DNA of 15,164 bases from an uncultured Oribacterium sp. (GTDB taxonomy: Bacteria > Bacillota > Clostridia > Lachnospirales > Lachnospiraceae): NCBI GenBank assembly GCA_937927445.1, contig CALAOB010000027.1, forward strand, positions 1 to 15,164, written 5' to 3'. Position numbers and translations under genes: made by a program. The notes beneath the pieces are model-generated. The model was not told the origin of the DNA, ran no database searches, and saw only the letters and a program-made list of their open reading frames with translations. This document shows positions 12,504-15,164 of this stretch, in pieces; positions within the stretch are counted from its first letter, which is position 1, and each line of letters opens with the position of its first letter.

Positions 12504-15053
12504 ATGAAAAAAATCGTAAGTGGTGCGATGGCGCTTTGCCTCGTCGCATCGATGACGGCTTGCTCATCCGGGAAGCCTGCAGAGACGACGGCGGCTGCGA
12601 CGGAAGCTGCGAAGCAGTATGTGGCGGGCACCTACTCGGCATCCGAGGAGGGTTTCGCCGGTAAGGTAACGGTCACCATCACGACCAGTGAGTCGGAGAT
12701 CACCGATGTGAAGGTCGAGGGACCGAATGAGACCCCGGACAAGGGTGGCGTAGCGATGGAGCAGCTGCAGGGAGATCTTCTGAAGGCGCAGTCCGCAGAG
12801 GTGGACGCGGTCAGTGGTTCAACCGTGACCAGTGATGCTGTAAAGAAGGCGATGGCCGCAGCCATCGAGAAGGCGAAGAGTGGTGATACCTCGACCGGAT
12901 CTGATGAGGCGCTTGCATTTACCGCAGGTACCTATACCGGAACTGGTGTGGGCTATAACGGCCCGACGACCGTTGAGGTTACCTTCGATGACAGCAAGAT
13001 CACGGATATCAAGATCGTGGATACGAAGGAGACCGGTCATGTAGGTGATACCGCGTTCGAGGTACTCATCCCGCAGATGATCGAGGCAAACGGAACTGGT
13101 GTCGATGCCGTGTCCGGTGCAACCTTCTCCTCGAAGGCACTGAAGACCGCCGTCAATGATGCGGCAGAGCAGGCCGGCGTGACCAACCTCGATGCGTTTA
13201 AGGCAAACACCCTCGAGGTGAAGGCGCAGGATCCGATCGAGGATACCTGGGATGTCGTGGTTGTCGGTGGCGGCGGAGCCGGTATGGCGGCAGCTGCACA
13301 GGCAGCACAGAACGGCGAGAGCGTACTCGTGATCGAGAAGAACGTCGAGGTCGGTGGTAATACCCTCGTATCCGGCGGTCAGTATCAGTCTGTGATGCCG
13401 TATCTCGTATGGGATGCAGAGAATCCAGATGCGACGACCGGTATCGGCTTCGATGGCAATGAGTACAATAAGGTAAAGTCCGTACAGGGCTGTATCGATG
13501 AGCTGAAGACCATCTACAACTGGTCCGAGGAGCCGTTCGATGAGGATTACTACGATACACACGAGTATGTAGCCGGTGATATCGAGGAGCTTTCGAAGCA
13601 CGGTGTCGTTGCAGAGTATCTCCCGACCCTCCAGGCACTCAAGAAGGAAATCAAGGCATACCTCGACTGGGCACAGCCGAAGCTCGACGCCGGCACACCG
13701 GAGTCCGATCTCACCCTGTTCTCAACGGTAAACCTTCATATCTTCCAGAGCTACTATGGCGGTCTCCGTCAGAGCGCGGATAAGTCCAGCTGGATCTGGG
13801 GAGATGTTGATCTCGTTTCCCAGTTCATCGAGGATGGTCAGGATCTGAAGCCATGGCTCGAGTCGATGGGTTCGACCTTCGTCGAGGATACACAGCCGAC
13901 CCTGATCGGTGCCCTCTGGTACAGAGAGAACCAGTTCATCGGTGCCAATGTTGATACCGATGGGGATGGACAGACTGAGGAGTATGCAGGCAGATGGGGC
14001 ACCTACTTCGTAGCTCCGATGACCTCTTTCCTCAATGCAAATGAGCACAATCAGATCATGACACGTACTACCGCCGAGGAGCTGATCCAGGAGGATGGCC
14101 GTGTAACGGGTGTGAAGGCGACGATGTATGATGGTACACCAGTCACTGCACATGCGAAGAAGGGTGTCGTTCTCGCCACCGGTGGTTATGCCGCCAACAT
14201 TGCCAAGGTCGTAGAGACCAACAAGTACTGGGATCCGGAGTATCTCAATGATAAGACCGAGACCACAAACCGCAGCTCGCTGCAGGGCGACGGTATCACG
14301 ATGGCAGAGGCAGTCGGTGCCGCAACAACCGGTATGGGCTATACACAGCTGATGCCGATTTCCTGGGTAGACAACGGTGACCTCGCATTCGGCGGCGGTG
14401 ACTATGCTGTTTACATCAACCCGACAACCGGCAAGCGTTTCGTAGACGAGACCTCTGAGCGTGACGTTCTGTCCCTCGGTGAGTTCCGCAACGGTATCGA
14501 GTGGAACGGCCACAAGGGCGTCTTCATCGAGATCGCCAATGCAGCTACCCCGATCCCTGGACCATATCCGTACAAGGATGAGGACGTCGAGGGTCGTCAG
14601 TATGTCAGAACCATCGGCGAGATCGCGGATGTGCTGAAGGCAGAGGGCTTCGATACAGATGTCGAGACCATCAAGGCGACCATCGAGGATTACGATCAGG
14701 CGATCATCAACGGCACACAGCCGCAGGAGGTCAGCAAGAAGCAGTTCTCTGCACTGATCGGCGACTGCGAGAAGAACGAGGACGGCTCCTACAAGGCCGA
14801 TACCTACAACCTCGACGATGCGAAGCTTCGTATCCGTTTCCTCGCTCCGTCGACCCACCACACCATGGGTGGTATCAGCGTAGACGTGAAGCGTCACGTA
14901 CTCGATGCAGACGGAAAGGCAATCGATGGCCTTTATGCAGCCGGTGAGGTAACTGGTGGTATCCACGGTGGTAACCGTCTCGGCGGTAACGCAATCACGG
15001 AGATCTTCGTTTCCGGTCGTACCGCTGCGAACGCGATCAGCGAGGATAACTAA
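12504..15053 (+). CDS. Lipoprotein flavin reductase: two FMN-binding domains plus fumarate-reductase-like FAD domain
   Basis: An 849-aa exported reductase. The N-terminus is a lipoprotein signal with lipobox ASMTAC (Cys20), so it should be anchored outside the membrane. Two FMN-binding domains follow, about 40-118 and 140-220. Each has an ApbE-type flavinylation motif: SGST with Thr107, and SGAT with Thr207. From residue 248 an FAD domain begins with VVVVGGGGAG. Active-site elements shared with flavocytochrome c fumarate reductases are R653 (SERD), H786 (HHTMGG) and R825 (GGNRLGGNA). The position where fumarate reductases have a catalytic-site His before Pro-Thr is M617 (QLMPI). Electrons would pass from membrane donors through the two FMNs to FAD and an extracellular acceptor. 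A urocanate-, cinnamate- or other enoate-type substrate is more likely than fumarate. AAGGAGG (12493-12499) fixes the start. Confidence 0.88.
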   Translation: MKKIVSGAMALCLVASMTACSSGKPAETTAAATEAAKQYVAGTYSASEEGFAGKVTVTITTSESEITDVKVEGPNETPDKGGVAMEQLQGDLLKAQSAEVDAVSGSTVTSDAVKKAMAAAIEKAKSGDTSTGSDEALAFTAGTYTGTGVGYNGPTTVEVTFDDSKITDIKIVDTKETGHVGDTAFEVLIPQMIEANGTGVDAVSGATFSSKALKTAVNDAAEQAGVTNLDAFKANTLEVKAQDPIEDTWDVVVVGGGGAGMAAAAQAAQNGESVLVIEKNVEVGGNTLVSGGQYQSVMPYLVWDAENPDATTGIGFDGNEYNKVKSVQGCIDELKTIYNWSEEPFDEDYYDTHEYVAGDIEELSKHGVVAEYLPTLQALKKEIKAYLDWAQPKLDAGTPESDLTLFSTVNLHIFQSYYGGLRQSADKSSWIWGDVDLVSQFIEDGQDLKPWLESMGSTFVEDTQPTLIGALWYRENQFIGANVDTDGDGQTEEYAGRWGTYFVAPMTSFLNANEHNQIMTRTTAEELIQEDGRVTGVKATMYDGTPVTAHAKKGVVLATGGYAANIAKVVETNKYWDPEYLNDKTETTNRSSLQGDGITMAEAVGAATTGMGYTQLMPISWVDNGDLAFGGGDYAVYINPTTGKRFVDETSERDVLSLGEFRNGIEWNGHKGVFIEIANAATPIPGPYPYKDEDVEGRQYVRTIGEIADVLKAEGFDTDVETIKATIEDYDQAIINGTQPQEVSKKQFSALIGDCEKNEDGSYKADTYNLDDAKLRIRFLAPSTHHTMGGISVDVKRHVLDADGKAIDGLYAAGEVTGGIHGGNRLGGNAITEIFVSGRTAANAISEDN

Positions 15054-15083
15054 ACTACACAAGAACTACAAAATACCATGTAT

Positions 15084-15116
15084 GGGCCGCTCCGAAAGGG
15101 GCGGTCTTCTTGCTTT
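15084..15116 (+). terminator. Intrinsic terminator of the flavoprotein gene
   Basis: GGCCGCTCC (15085-15093) pairs with GGGGCGGTC (15098-15106), with two wobble pairs, around a GAAA tetraloop. The U-rich TTCTTGCTTT follows. It begins about 30 bases after the stop codon, so the reductase appears to be transcribed alone. Confidence 0.85.
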
Positions 15117-15164
15117 ATAGGAAAGTGCATCGATTATGATTTTGACTTAACGTGTGTTTGGTTT

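Noticed and set aside
13722..15062. 446-codon open frame on the - strand opposite the flavoprotein
   Set aside because: It lies wholly within a well-supported gene and has a low-complexity composition of I, L, C, D and T with no domain. It is a shadow of codon bias.
15142..15147. TTGACT near the right edge as a -35 of the next gene
   Set aside because: A matching -10 would fall at or past the end of the window, so it cannot be judged.

Overview
The window is about 15 kb of dense, moderately GC-rich DNA from a Gram-positive, probably anaerobic member of the Bacillota (Firmicutes). The evidence is strong AGGAGG-type ribosome binding sites, AT-rich promoters, PTS enzymes of Firmicute type and a lipoprotein flavin reductase with FMN-binding domains. 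The proteins look closest to Lachnospiraceae or Erysipelotrichia types, but this was judged by eye and the genus is not resolved. I saw no rRNA, tRNA, CRISPR array or insertion sequence.

Region 1 (1-4461, + strand) starts with the terminator of a gene lying off the left edge, followed by an AT-rich promoter. It then encodes an operon for an Amadori-type (glycated amine) sugar: a FrlB-like SIS-domain deglycase, a HAD phosphatase, and the EIIA, EIIB, EIIC and EIID subunits of a mannose-family PTS. No fructosamine kinase is present, which fits phosphorylation during uptake by the PTS (the Gfr-like logic) followed by deglycation. Between EIIB and EIIC lies a 118-bp gap with a long nested stem.

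Region 2 (4462-10700, + strand) encodes HPr, Enzyme I, NagB, NagA, a free EIIA-Glc (Crr) and a NagE-like EIICB. Together these form a complete PEP-to-GlcNAc phosphorelay plus its catabolism to fructose-6-P. Two points stand out. The regulatory Ser46 of HPr is replaced by Lys. In addition, a terminator-shaped hairpin with a U-tract sits between any possible promoter and ptsH. The operon ends at a strong intrinsic terminator near 10668-10696.

Region 3 (10700-12265, - strand) holds a small membrane-anchored NusG domain II protein and an unrecognised protein with a class I methyltransferase-like nucleotide-binding motif.

Region 4 (12266-15164) starts with a 238-bp divergent intergenic region carrying a 42-bp imperfect palindrome and a promoter. 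It then has one large + strand gene for a lipoprotein with two FMN-binding domains fused to a fumarate-reductase-like FAD domain, followed by a terminator. The usual fumarate-binding His is a Met in this enzyme, so its acceptor is probably not fumarate.

Taken together, regions 1 and 2 feed glycated amines and N-acetylglucosamine into glycolysis, releasing amine, ammonia or acetate. Region 4 probably provides an extracytoplasmic electron sink. The link between these halves is inference. The only shared sequence hint is a GGTTATACC motif upstream of both the first and the last gene.
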